Positions 13,154 to 21,318 of a stretch of 26,328 nt of DNA are shown piece by piece. The stretch's first letter is position 1, and every line of letters begins with the position of its first letter. The stretch comes from DATIHQ01 sp035480535. GTDB lineage: Bacteria; Chlamydiota; Chlamydiia; Chlamydiales; SM23-39. Below the pieces are notes generated by a model, which saw only the letters and a program-made list of their open reading frames with translations, did no database searches and had not been told where the DNA came from. A program made the position numbers and the translations under genes. The stretch is from NCBI GenBank assembly GCA_035480535.1, contig DATIHQ010000055.1, forward strand, positions 1 through 26,328, given 5' to 3'.

Positions 13154-15064
13154 TTATGCCGGGGCGACTTCGGAATGGTGGTAAGTCTCCCACAGAATGC
13201 GGAAGGGCAAGCATGTCTCCAACAATTGATGCAGATTCCCTTCCGCGAGCTTGCGGCCGCGGTCGAGGAAGATGATTTTGTCCGCATGCTCAATGGTAGA
13301 AAGACGATGCGCAATGAGGATTTGCGTGACGTGCCCCTGGAGCTCGCGCATCGCCGCCTTGATGCGGTTTTCTGAAATGGCATCGAGCGATGAGGTGGCC
13401 TCATCAAAAATAAGGATCGGCGCCTTTTTCACCAGCGCGCGCGCAATGGCGAGGCGCTGCTGCTGGCCGCCGGAGAGCGTTTTCCCCATTTCGGCGAGAA
13501 GCGTGTTGTATTTTTGCGGGAGATCATCGATGAATTCATGCGCAAAGGCTTTCCGCGCCGCATCCTCAATCTCTTCCTTCGAAAACTCACGCCCAAAGGC
13601 AATGTTTTCCGCAACGGTGTCGAAAAAGAGGAAAGGCCTTTGCGGAACAAAGGCAATGTGTTCTCGAAGCGATTTCTGCCGGATGGCATTGAGAGGGATC
13701 CCATCGATCCTGATTTCCCCTTTTTGCACTTCGTAAAGGCGGGGAAGGAGCTGCACGATGGTTGACTTGCCGGCGCCAGTTGCGCCCACAATAGCCACCA
13801 CTTCCCCCCGCCGGATCGTAAAGCTGAGATCGCGGATGATCCATTCATCTTTATATTTAAACCAGACGCGGTCGAATTCAATGAGGTTTTTAAAGCCTTG
13901 GAGATCAATCGCCCCATCGTCTGCAATTTGGGGCTTTAGATCGAGCACTTCAAACATCCGTTCGGCCGCAACGACTCCTTTTTGAATGTTCGCGTTTTCT
14001 TCTGCAAATTTTTTGACAGGCTCATAAAAAAGATGAAGCAGACCGCAAAACATCAGGAGTTGGCCCACTGTCATGTGAAGCGTATAGAGGCCGAAGAGAA
14101 CGACGATCGCCAAGCAACCGGTGGCAATGAAATGAAGAACGGGACGGGTGAGCAGGCCATACTTGGCGCTCTTGCTCTCCAAAACAGCCATTTGATCGTT
14201 CTGCTCTTTATATTTCCGCAGAGAAAATGCCTCCATGGCAAAGATTTTCACTGTTTGAATCCCGGCCAAAAAGTCGAGGAGGACGGAGGTAAATGTCTCT
14301 TGGTTTTTCTGCAGCTGGCGAGAGATCCTCTTCACTTGCCGCGTGAGAAAGACGACAGGAAAAATAATGAGGGGCAGCCCCAAAAAGATGATGAGGGAGA
14401 GCTGCCAAGAGAGATAAAAGCAGGCGAGAAGAGTCGATGCAACGGTAAAGGGAGTTTGCAGATAGTTGGTCAAACAGGAATTGAGCGAAGAGGCGATTTG
14501 TCCCGCATCGCCCACGGCGCGCGAGGAGAGGCTCCCCAAATTTTGCTCCTGATAGAAACTGAGCGGCAGCGACTGGATGTGCTCAAAATATTGCTGTCTT
14601 AAATCGCGCGTGACCCGGATGGACAGGAGCTGCGTGACATAGCGGGCTGAAAAAAGAGTCACCGCCTTAAATGAGGCCACCGAAATGAGAATCCAAATGA
14701 GAAGCGAAAAATTTTGTTCAAAATCGAAATGAGCTGCAACCTTATGCATGATCCAGCTCAGCGGATTTGTATCTTTTCTTTGGGCAATGGAGGCTGCCGC
14801 ATCCCGCTTGCTGATCGACCCGTCGCGATTGTGATCGATCTGATCCCATCTCTTCACGACTTCGGAAAGATGAATTTTATCCTTCACTTTTTTCCCTTCG
14901 GGACTAAAAAGGGTGAAGAAATCGGCTCCCGTATTGGCCATAAGCCCGACGGAAAACATCTCGCATTGATTGGCCATGGTCAAGAAAAGAAGGGTGACGA
15001 AAGTCAGAATAGCCAGCGTGAGGTGCTTGCTATTCCGAATCGCTGCTATAAGAAGGAGTTTCAT
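13154..15064 (-). CDS. msbA: MsbA-like ABC exporter with an EF-hand-like loop
   Basis: A 636-residue half-transporter with fused permease and ATPase. TM1 is at about 15-33. A long extracytoplasmic insertion follows (about 34-118), then TM segments at 119-140, 200-240 and 312-340. The ATPase has Walker A GATGAGKST (427-435), Q-loop Gln475, signature LSGGQ (530-534), Walker B ILIFDE (550-555) and switch His586, so it should be active. The insertion carries DHNRDGSISKRD (77-88), a textbook EF-hand calcium loop except for Asp at position 12. Lipid A export is the likely role, by family and by its place next to accA; other lipid substrates are possible. The start overlaps accA by 35 bases without its own ribosome-binding site. 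Confidence 0.85.
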   Translation of the reverse strand: MKLLLIAAIRNSKHLTLAILTFVTLLFLTMANQCEMFSVGLMANTGADFFTLFSPEGKKVKDKIHLSEVVKRWDQIDHNRDGSISKRDAAASIAQRKDTNPLSWIMHKVAAHFDFEQNFSLLIWILISVASFKAVTLFSARYVTQLLSIRVTRDLRQQYFEHIQSLPLSFYQEQNLGSLSSRAVGDAGQIASSLNSCLTNYLQTPFTVASTLLACFYLSWQLSLIIFLGLPLIIFPVVFLTRQVKRISRQLQKNQETFTSVLLDFLAGIQTVKIFAMEAFSLRKYKEQNDQMAVLESKSAKYGLLTRPVLHFIATGCLAIVVLFGLYTLHMTVGQLLMFCGLLHLFYEPVKKFAEENANIQKGVVAAERMFEVLDLKPQIADDGAIDLQGFKNLIEFDRVWFKYKDEWIIRDLSFTIRRGEVVAIVGATGAGKSTIVQLLPRLYEVQKGEIRIDGIPLNAIRQKSLREHIAFVPQRPFLFFDTVAENIAFGREFSKEEIEDAARKAFAHEFIDDLPQKYNTLLAEMGKTLSGGQQQRLAIARALVKKAPILIFDEATSSLDAISENRIKAAMRELQGHVTQILIAHRLSTIEHADKIIFLDRGRKLAEGNLHQLLETCLPFRILWETYHHSEVAPA

Positions 15065-16031
15065 GAATCACAATATTATCCTGTGATTCAAATTTGCCCA
15101 TTTTTCGGAATTTTTGGTAGCGATTTTCTAAAAGAGTGCTCAAAGGGACCGTTTTTAGGGCCATCCACTGCTCTTTAATGAACGTTTTCACATTGGCAAA
15201 GGCCACTTTTGGATCGAGATGAGCCCCGCCCATCGGCTCTGGGATCATTTGATCGACGATGCCGAGCTCGAGGAGATCTTCCACATGCATTTTCAATGCG
15301 GCGGCGGCCGTCTCATTTTTCCCCGCATCTTTCCAAAGAATCGAAGAACATCCTTCCGGAGAAATCACCGAGTAGTAAGAGTGCTCCATCATGCCGATTA
15401 CATCTCCCACTCCCACTCCTAAAGCGCCGCCAGAACACCCCTCGCCGATCAAGATCACCAAAATCGGCGTCGGGAGGCGAGCCATTTCCCAAAGATTTTG
15501 GGCAATCGCCCAGCCTTGTCCCCTCTCTTCTGCGCTAAGACCGGGATAGGCGCCCGGCGTATCGATCAATGTAATCACAGGAAGCTTAAATTTAGCGGCG
15601 AGCCGCATGCAGCGCATCGCCTTTCGATATCCCTCAGGATGGGACATCCCAAAATTGCGGAAAATACGGCTTTCTGTATCTTTTCCCTTCTCTTGCCCGA
15701 TGACGACATATTTCTGTCCATCGATCTTGGCCAGTCCCGCCACGATGGCATGATCATCTTGGAAGGTTCGATCGCCAAAGAGCTCGACAAATTCCTCGGA
15801 GAGATTCTGGATGTAGTCGAGGGCGTGGGGCCGCTGCGGATGGCGGCAGATTAAGACGCGATCCCAAGGTTTTAGCTGCGAATAGACTGTTTTTTTGAGC
15901 TGCTCCAGCTTCCGCTCCATCTTGAGGAGCTCATCTTTCGTCCAGAGCGGATTATTCCGGTTCTGCTCCTTCAACTGCTGGAGCGTTTGCTGCACTTCGA
16001 AGATCTGCTTCTCATGTGCAAGGGTGGTCAT
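15030..16031 (-). CDS. accA: Acetyl-CoA carboxylase carboxyltransferase, alpha subunit
   Basis: A 333-residue carboxyltransferase alpha subunit, near the usual length. With AccD it transfers the carboxyl group from carboxybiotin to acetyl-CoA, the first committed step of fatty acid synthesis. The N-terminal coiled region (1-50) is followed by the crotonase-like core. Core blocks include QEKGKDTESRIFRNFGMSHP, GYRKAMR, DTPGAYPGLSAEERGQG and GEGCSGGALG. The end is Ser-rich and acidic. It begins within the stop of the L,D-transpeptidase gene (ATGA overlap) and ends inside the exporter gene, so three envelope-related genes form one coupled run. The neighbouring exporter matches the accA-msbA pairing I recall from Chlamydia. 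Confidence 0.95.
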   Translation of the reverse strand: MTTLAHEKQIFEVQQTLQQLKEQNRNNPLWTKDELLKMERKLEQLKKTVYSQLKPWDRVLICRHPQRPHALDYIQNLSEEFVELFGDRTFQDDHAIVAGLAKIDGQKYVVIGQEKGKDTESRIFRNFGMSHPEGYRKAMRCMRLAAKFKLPVITLIDTPGAYPGLSAEERGQGWAIAQNLWEMARLPTPILVILIGEGCSGGALGVGVGDVIGMMEHSYYSVISPEGCSSILWKDAGKNETAAAALKMHVEDLLELGIVDQMIPEPMGGAHLDPKVAFANVKTFIKEQWMALKTVPLSTLLENRYQKFRKMGKFESQDNIVIHETPSYSSDSE

Positions 16032-17014
16032 TGGCCGCTCCGGCTTTCATGCCCTGACAATTTCGCATCGCGGAAATCTTTCACGAGCTCCACCGTAGCG
16101 GGTTTCGTCACAATGATCGCAAAAATTTCTTCGATATCTTCTGAGTTGAGGCGGACGCAGCCATCGCTATCGCCTTTGCCAATTTTGCTCCGATCTTCCA
16201 CATATTGGCCATTTGCATCCCGAACCCAGGGCGCGCCATGGAGCCCAAATCCTTTAGCCGCCTCGGTGCATCCCTCAATCTCATTGTCGAAGGGGATCCA
16301 TCTCGTTCCAAAAACCTGGATCATTTCAATCTTCTCATCTTGGAAAAATCCCGATGTGCCCGGTTTATAAATTGCGATCTTATCGCCTAGTGAATATTTC
16401 CCAATGGGGGTTAAACTTCCCGATGGACTCTGCGGATCGGCCTTACCGATCCCGACCCGATAGGTCTTTAATAAGACCCGCTCATTCGCATCCATATCGA
16501 TGTAATAAAACCACATGCGGCAGCGAGTCAGATCGATGACGAAATGGAAATTGATGTTCTTATCTTTCTTAAAGACGTTAAAGCGATCTCCGGGAGAGAT
16601 TTTTTGAGTGAAGTAGTCGGGTTTCCGATTTAGGCTTCGGGCGATGAAATGGCGCGATGTTTCAAAATGGGCTGCATAATCGGCAATCCAGGCGGGTCTT
16701 CCCTTTAACCAGGGAACGCGGCTCGTGTAAGAAACAGTTTCAACAATGGGCAATTTGGAAGAATCGAGGGCAAATAATTCTTTGATTCGGTCCACTTCAG
16801 GAAAGACTTCAACTGCCGGTTTCACAGCCGCCGCAGGCTTCACGACCACAATCGGTTTCGGCGCTTCGCGTGAAATCTTGATTTCTTGGACAACTGCCTT
16901 AGCCACCTTAGCTGGCCTTGGCTCCCGTTTCATCCACCCAATCAATCCAATGACGCCAAACAGCCCTACAGCACCGATCAAAAAAGTTCTTGCAACCGAC
17001 ACACGAACTCCCAT
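16028..17014 (-). CDS. L,D-transpeptidase (YkuD domain), membrane-anchored
   Basis: A 328-residue protein with a signal-anchor (residues 9-27), a Lys/Pro/Val-rich linker (30-75) and a periplasmic catalytic part. ISPGDRFNVFKKD (139-151) resembles a LysM or pre-YkuD module. The YkuD domain runs from about 155 to 315, with GFGLHGAPW (His259) and SDGCVRL (Cys286, Arg288), the full catalytic signature. Family members form 3-3 peptidoglycan cross-links or attach proteins to peptide stems, with a catalytic cysteine. In a chlamydia this points to cross-linking of whatever peptidoglycan is made. It is the first gene of the run with accA and the exporter, overlapping accA by four bases. The gap to the divergent speA gene (17015-17113) should hold both promoters. 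Confidence 0.9.
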   Translation of the reverse strand: MGVRVSVARTFLIGAVGLFGVIGLIGWMKREPRPAKVAKAVVQEIKISREAPKPIVVVKPAAAVKPAVEVFPEVDRIKELFALDSSKLPIVETVSYTSRVPWLKGRPAWIADYAAHFETSRHFIARSLNRKPDYFTQKISPGDRFNVFKKDKNINFHFVIDLTRCRMWFYYIDMDANERVLLKTYRVGIGKADPQSPSGSLTPIGKYSLGDKIAIYKPGTSGFFQDEKIEMIQVFGTRWIPFDNEIEGCTEAAKGFGLHGAPWVRDANGQYVEDRSKIGKGDSDGCVRLNSEDIEEIFAIIVTKPATVELVKDFRDAKLSGHESRSGQ

Positions 17015-17113
17015 TCAAATCTTTATTACTACGATGTCCAGTATACGATAATTGCTATTTCTTTTCCCTTGTAGAAAATTTTTTTCCTTCATATGAGGAA
17101 GAGGGGGGAAGGG

Positions 17114-19033
17114 ATGAAGACTAAAGCTGCGTCGGAGAGGAAAAAGGGGTGGAGTGTCGCCGTAAGCCGCCATTTGTATAAACTCGGGGGGTGGGGCGGG
17201 CCCTATTTCGATTGCAATGGTCTGGGAAATGTCGTTGTCCGTCCTGGGGGTGGCGAGCCGGAAATCGATCTATATGAGTTGGTTAAGAGTCTTGTGGAAA
17301 GGGGGATCGATCCGCCGGTGGTACTCCGTTTTGATGGGATCATCCGAGATCGCATTCAAAAAATTTATGGGGCCTTTCAAGGAGCCATAAAAGAGTCGGG
17401 GTATAAAGGGAGTTATCATCTCGCCTATCCAATTAAAGTAAATCAGCAGAAACAGATCGTCGATCTCATCTGCGAAGCGGGCAAAACCAAAGCTTTAGGT
17501 CTTGAAATTGGGAGCAAGCCAGAGCTTTTAGCCGTTCTCGCCCTGCAAGATTTCGACGGATCTCTTTTGCTATGCAATGGCTACAAAGACGCCGAATATA
17601 TCCAAATGGCTCTTCTGGCGCAAAAAATTGGCCGCCACCCCATCTTGATTTTGGAACAGGCCGACGAGCTGCCGCTTGTTCTGGAAACAGCCGAGAAAAT
17701 GGGAATGGAAATCGAAATCGGCTTCCGGATGAAACCCCATGCGCGCGGAAGTGGCAAATGGGCCTCTTCTGGAGGCGATCGGGCCAAATTCGGTCTGAAC
17801 GCCTTCGAGATCATGCAGGCGATCGATAAACTCAAAAAAGTGGGAAAAATTCACTGGGTCAAACTGCTTCACCTTCATGTGGGAAGCCAAATCCCCACAC
17901 TCGCCGCTTGGAAACGGATCCTCCGCGAAGCGGGCCGCTTCTATGCGGAGATCGCCAAACTTTGTCCCGCTCTAACAAATCTAGATATTGGCGGCGGCCT
18001 TGCGGTCGATTATGAAGGGACGCAGGGGACCTCCGATTGTTCTGTGAATTATTCAACCGAAGAATATGCAAAAACGGCCGTGTTAGCGATCCAAGAGATC
18101 TGCGATAAAGAAAAGCTCCCCCATCCCACCCTCATCAGCGAATCGGGGCGCTCTCTAGTCGCTTACCACTCTGTCCTCATTACAGAGGTGATGAGCGTCT
18201 CCCAGGCTCTCGATCCGATCGCTCACATGACACCCATTGAAAGCAATCATCCTCTCCTCAAGAAACTCGCCGCCCTCTATCAAAATTCAGGCGCCCTCGA
18301 TTGCCAGCAACTCTTTCACGAAGCCCACAATCTGAAAAAAAGCATCCTTGAAAAATTCATCGAAGGGGAAATTTCCCTTCCTGAACGGGCCTATGCCGAT
18401 CAGATTTTCCATCTGCTGATGGTGAAAGAACATCTTCTGATGAAAACATTAAAAGAGCTCCCCGAAGAAGTCGAACGGTTCGATCGAAAACTCGTCGATC
18501 TCTATTTCTGTAATTTCTCTATCTTTAAATCGCTGCCCGATGTGTGGGCGATCGATCAAATCTTCCCCGTCATGCCGATCCATCGGTTAAATGAAGAGCC
18601 GACGCAAAAAGGGATCATCGCCGATCTCACCTGCGACAGCGATGGGAAAATCGACCGCTTCTTCTCTTCTGATAAACCGGAACATTCGCTCCCCCTTCAT
18701 CTCCCCAATAAAACTCCCTATTATCTCGGCATTTTCCTCGTGGGCGCCTATCAGGAAATCCTCGGCGGCTTCCACAATCTATTTGGCAATACCCACGCGG
18801 TCCACATCGATTTCGATGCCAATGGAAAATGGGAAATCAAAGCGGAGATTCTAGGCGATACGATGAAAGAGGTGCTCAAACGGGTGCAATTTGATCCCGA
18901 GGACCTCGTGGAAAGACTTCGCCTCTCCATTGAAAAGGCGCTCAAAGAGGGGCGGCTCAACGGGGAGGAGTCGGCTCAATTGAAAAAACAATTTAAAGAG
19001 ATCCTCGATAATTATACCTATCTGGTGGTTTAA
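17114..19033 (+). CDS. speA: Biosynthetic arginine decarboxylase (SpeA family)
   Basis: A 639-residue fold-III PLP enzyme (alanine-racemase type) that converts arginine to agmatine and CO2. The N-terminal GWSVAVSRHLYKLGGWGGPYF is typical. The PLP lysine is in AYPIKVNQ (about residue 108). HLHVGSQ, LDIGGGLAVDY and SESGRSLVAYH are the expected phosphate- and substrate-binding blocks. The late motif GAYQEILGGFHNLFGNTHAVHI also fits. Length is close to E. coli SpeA (658). The ATG at 17114 is preferred because AGGGGGGAAGGG precedes it; an ATG at 17093 has no ribosome-binding site. The stop abuts the GTG start of the DHS-like gene. Chlamydiaceae use a pyruvoyl-type decarboxylase instead, so this is a different enzyme class. 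Confidence 0.92.
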   Translation: MKTKAASERKKGWSVAVSRHLYKLGGWGGPYFDCNGLGNVVVRPGGGEPEIDLYELVKSLVERGIDPPVVLRFDGIIRDRIQKIYGAFQGAIKESGYKGSYHLAYPIKVNQQKQIVDLICEAGKTKALGLEIGSKPELLAVLALQDFDGSLLLCNGYKDAEYIQMALLAQKIGRHPILILEQADELPLVLETAEKMGMEIEIGFRMKPHARGSGKWASSGGDRAKFGLNAFEIMQAIDKLKKVGKIHWVKLLHLHVGSQIPTLAAWKRILREAGRFYAEIAKLCPALTNLDIGGGLAVDYEGTQGTSDCSVNYSTEEYAKTAVLAIQEICDKEKLPHPTLISESGRSLVAYHSVLITEVMSVSQALDPIAHMTPIESNHPLLKKLAALYQNSGALDCQQLFHEAHNLKKSILEKFIEGEISLPERAYADQIFHLLMVKEHLLMKTLKELPEEVERFDRKLVDLYFCNFSIFKSLPDVWAIDQIFPVMPIHRLNEEPTQKGIIADLTCDSDGKIDRFFSSDKPEHSLPLHLPNKTPYYLGIFLVGAYQEILGGFHNLFGNTHAVHIDFDANGKWEIKAEILGDTMKEVLKRVQFDPEDLVERLRLSIEKALKEGRLNGEESAQLKKQFKEILDNYTYLVV

Positions 19034-19993
19034 GTGGACTCTATTCAGAAGTTTATGAACAAGCACTACAAGCATTTCAACGCAGCCGCCTGCGTCGATG
19101 CCGCCAAAGGTTGGGTCGATCTTTTAAAGCGCGGCGAAAAAATGTTCCTCGCGATGGCAGGCGCCATGAGCACAGCTGAAATCGGCCTCTCCCTTGCAGA
19201 GATGATCCGCCAAGATAAAGTGCACGCCATTAGCTGCACAGGAGCCAATCTCGAAGAAGATCTCTTCAATCTCGTAGCCCATTCCCATTACAAGCGTATC
19301 CCCAACTATCGTTCGCTGACGAAGAAAGAAGAGAGCCAGCTGCAGAATCGGGTGACAGATACCTGTATTCCCGAAGATGAGGCGATGAACAAGATGGAGC
19401 ATCTTCTCGTAGAACTTTGGCAAAAAGCGGAGAAAGAAAATAAGCGCTATTTCCCCCATGAATATTTCTATCAGCTCATCCACTCTAAAAAACTCGAAAA
19501 AGGATATGAGACAGACCCCAAAAATTCCTGGCTCTTAGCCGCCTATGAAAAAAATCTCCCTCTGTTTGTCCCGGGTTGGGAAGATTCCAGCATGGGGAAC
19601 ATTTTTGTCGCCCAGTTTCTAAAAGGCGCTTTTAAAAATCTTCAAATCGTGAAATCGGGCGTCGAGCTCATGGCGCAGCTCATTGCCTGGTATGAAAAAG
19701 AAACTAAGAACACTTCCTTTGGATACTTTCAGATTGGAGGGGGGATCTCAGGAGACTTTCCCATCTGCGTCGTCCCCCTGATCAATGTCGATCTGGGAAG
19801 AAAATGTCCCCTCTGGAGCTATTTTTGCCAAATCAGCGACAGCACCACCTCCTACGGCTCTTACAGCGGCGCCGTCCCCAATGAAAAAATCACCTGGGGC
19901 AAACTCGGCGTCAACACCCCCAGCTTCATCATTGAATCGGACGCGACGATCGTCGCTCCCCTCATTTTCCACTACGTCCTGGAAGCCACATGA
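19034..19993 (+). CDS. speY: Deoxyhypusine synthase-like protein (bacterial SpeY type)
   Basis: A 319-residue DHS-fold protein. AMAGAMSTAEIG and CTGANLEEDLFN are the NAD-binding blocks. FQIGGGISGDFPICV is also family-typical. The catalytic lysine region is kept as WGKL (Lys290), followed by SDATIVAPLIF. In archaea and eukaryotes DHS modifies eIF5A. Bacterial relatives instead make homospermidine or related polyamines by NAD-dependent aminobutyl transfer. Here the position between arginine decarboxylase and an amine oxidase supports a polyamine role. The start is GTG, directly after the speA stop, with GGTGG five bases upstream; an ATG at 19055 is the alternative. The stop overlaps the next gene by four bases. 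Symbol assigned by family and context. Confidence 0.88.
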   Translation: MDSIQKFMNKHYKHFNAAACVDAAKGWVDLLKRGEKMFLAMAGAMSTAEIGLSLAEMIRQDKVHAISCTGANLEEDLFNLVAHSHYKRIPNYRSLTKKEESQLQNRVTDTCIPEDEAMNKMEHLLVELWQKAEKENKRYFPHEYFYQLIHSKKLEKGYETDPKNSWLLAAYEKNLPLFVPGWEDSSMGNIFVAQFLKGAFKNLQIVKSGVELMAQLIAWYEKETKNTSFGYFQIGGGISGDFPICVVPLINVDLGRKCPLWSYFCQISDSTTSYGSYSGAVPNEKITWGKLGVNTPSFIIESDATIVAPLIFHYVLEAT

Positions 19994-21288
19994 GAATTGC
20001 GGTCGTAGGCGGCGGCCTTGCCGGACTTACGGCCGCATATCGAATCGAGCAAAAGACTGGCCACTCCGTCACACTTTATGAAGCGCGCAAGCGCCTCGGC
20101 GGGCGCGTGCAGACGATTTATCTCGGCGACGCCTATGAAGAATTGGGCGGACGATTCTTTCGCGACGGAGGCCCGGCCAAGAATATCAAAGCGCTCATCA
20201 AGGAGATGAAACTCGACATCGACTCTTACGATGCCGACGTAACCCATCGAAAGTATGTCTATAAAGGACAACTCGGAACCTACTACGATCTCTTTCGCCA
20301 CACGCCCCCTCCCAATGAGGCCACCTTTTCCCAACTCCAAGAAATCGCGGAAAAAGCAACCAATTTTGGCCAGATTCTCGATCAGTTCTTTGCAAACCAA
20401 GAAATCCTCCGCCATCTCTTTGAAATCCGCATGAGAGGATTTGAAGGGAGCGACTCCCACCTCCTCTCCACCGCCTATCTCGAAGTTTTCTGGAATGCCT
20501 ATAAAGAGAGCTATCAATTTTGCCACTACGCCCACCCCAAAAAAGAATACTTCAATGATTCGATCATGGGGGGAAATGAGCTCCTGATCAACAAACTCGC
20601 CCAATCGATCAAAGGGAAAATCCACCTTAACTCCCCGCTCCAAAAAGTCTCCCAAACCGAAAAAGGGAACATCCTCCTCCACTTCGCAAAAAGCCAACCC
20701 ATCGAAACCGACTACCTCATCCTCACCCTTCCCCTCACCATCCTAAAAGATATACCCATCCAGCTCCCCCTCGACCAAAAACAGGCCATCGAGAACATCC
20801 AATATGGATCCAACAGCAAAATCCTCCTTCCCATCACCTTTGGAAACGACCTCACCTCTGAATTTTCAGCCACGGAAGACGCCGCCCTCTGGTTTAACCG
20901 CGAGCGCACCATCATGACCCTCTACTTCGGCGGGAAAGAAGGGCTCATCTCCAAAGACACCCTCACCCAAAAAGTAGAAAAAGAAAAAAAAGCCCTCAAG
21001 CTCCTCTTTCCCTCCCTCACCATTTCAACCCCCATCCTCATCAACTGGAAAGAAGAAGAGTATTCTAAGGGAAGCTACTCCAATTGGAGCCCCACGCAAT
21101 ACGACCTCATGGCCGACACGACCACCTCCTGGGGAGAACCGGTCATGACAATTTTCCGCCCCATCCAAGACAAAATTTTCTTTGCCGGCGAACACACCGC
21201 CATCGAGCACTCCGCCACCATGGAAGGGGCCGTCGAATCCGGCGAGCGCACCGCAAGAATGATAGCAAAAGCGATAAAACGTGCTTAA
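19990..21288 (+). CDS. FAD-dependent amine oxidase-family protein
   Basis: A 432-residue flavoprotein of the monoamine/polyamine oxidase and protoporphyrinogen oxidase superfamily. The N-terminal VGGGLAGLTAAY (6-17) is the dinucleotide-binding motif, followed by YEARKRLGGRVQT. The C-terminal FAGEHTAIEHSATMEGAVESGERTA is the second FAD block. WGEPV and the EEYSKGSYSNW stretch near residue 355 resemble amine oxidase substrate-side residues. It overlaps the DHS-like gene by four bases (ATGA), so it is the third cistron of the polyamine run. Context suggests oxidation of a polyamine or a pathway intermediate. A HemG/HemY-like role in heme synthesis cannot be excluded by sequence alone. Cytoplasmic; no signal peptide. 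Confidence 0.85.
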   Translation: MRIAVVGGGLAGLTAAYRIEQKTGHSVTLYEARKRLGGRVQTIYLGDAYEELGGRFFRDGGPAKNIKALIKEMKLDIDSYDADVTHRKYVYKGQLGTYYDLFRHTPPPNEATFSQLQEIAEKATNFGQILDQFFANQEILRHLFEIRMRGFEGSDSHLLSTAYLEVFWNAYKESYQFCHYAHPKKEYFNDSIMGGNELLINKLAQSIKGKIHLNSPLQKVSQTEKGNILLHFAKSQPIETDYLILTLPLTILKDIPIQLPLDQKQAIENIQYGSNSKILLPITFGNDLTSEFSATEDAALWFNRERTIMTLYFGGKEGLISKDTLTQKVEKEKKALKLLFPSLTISTPILINWKEEEYSKGSYSNWSPTQYDLMADTTTSWGEPVMTIFRPIQDKIFFAGEHTAIEHSATMEGAVESGERTARMIAKAIKRA

Positions 21289-21318
21289 AAACAGAGAAAA
21301 TTATATCCTCTCCCCGCT

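Noticed and set aside
12817..13407. Open frames across the CACGGAG palindrome and into the exporter gene
   Set aside because: The products are low-complexity repeat translations on either strand and run antisense or out of frame to the exporter gene.
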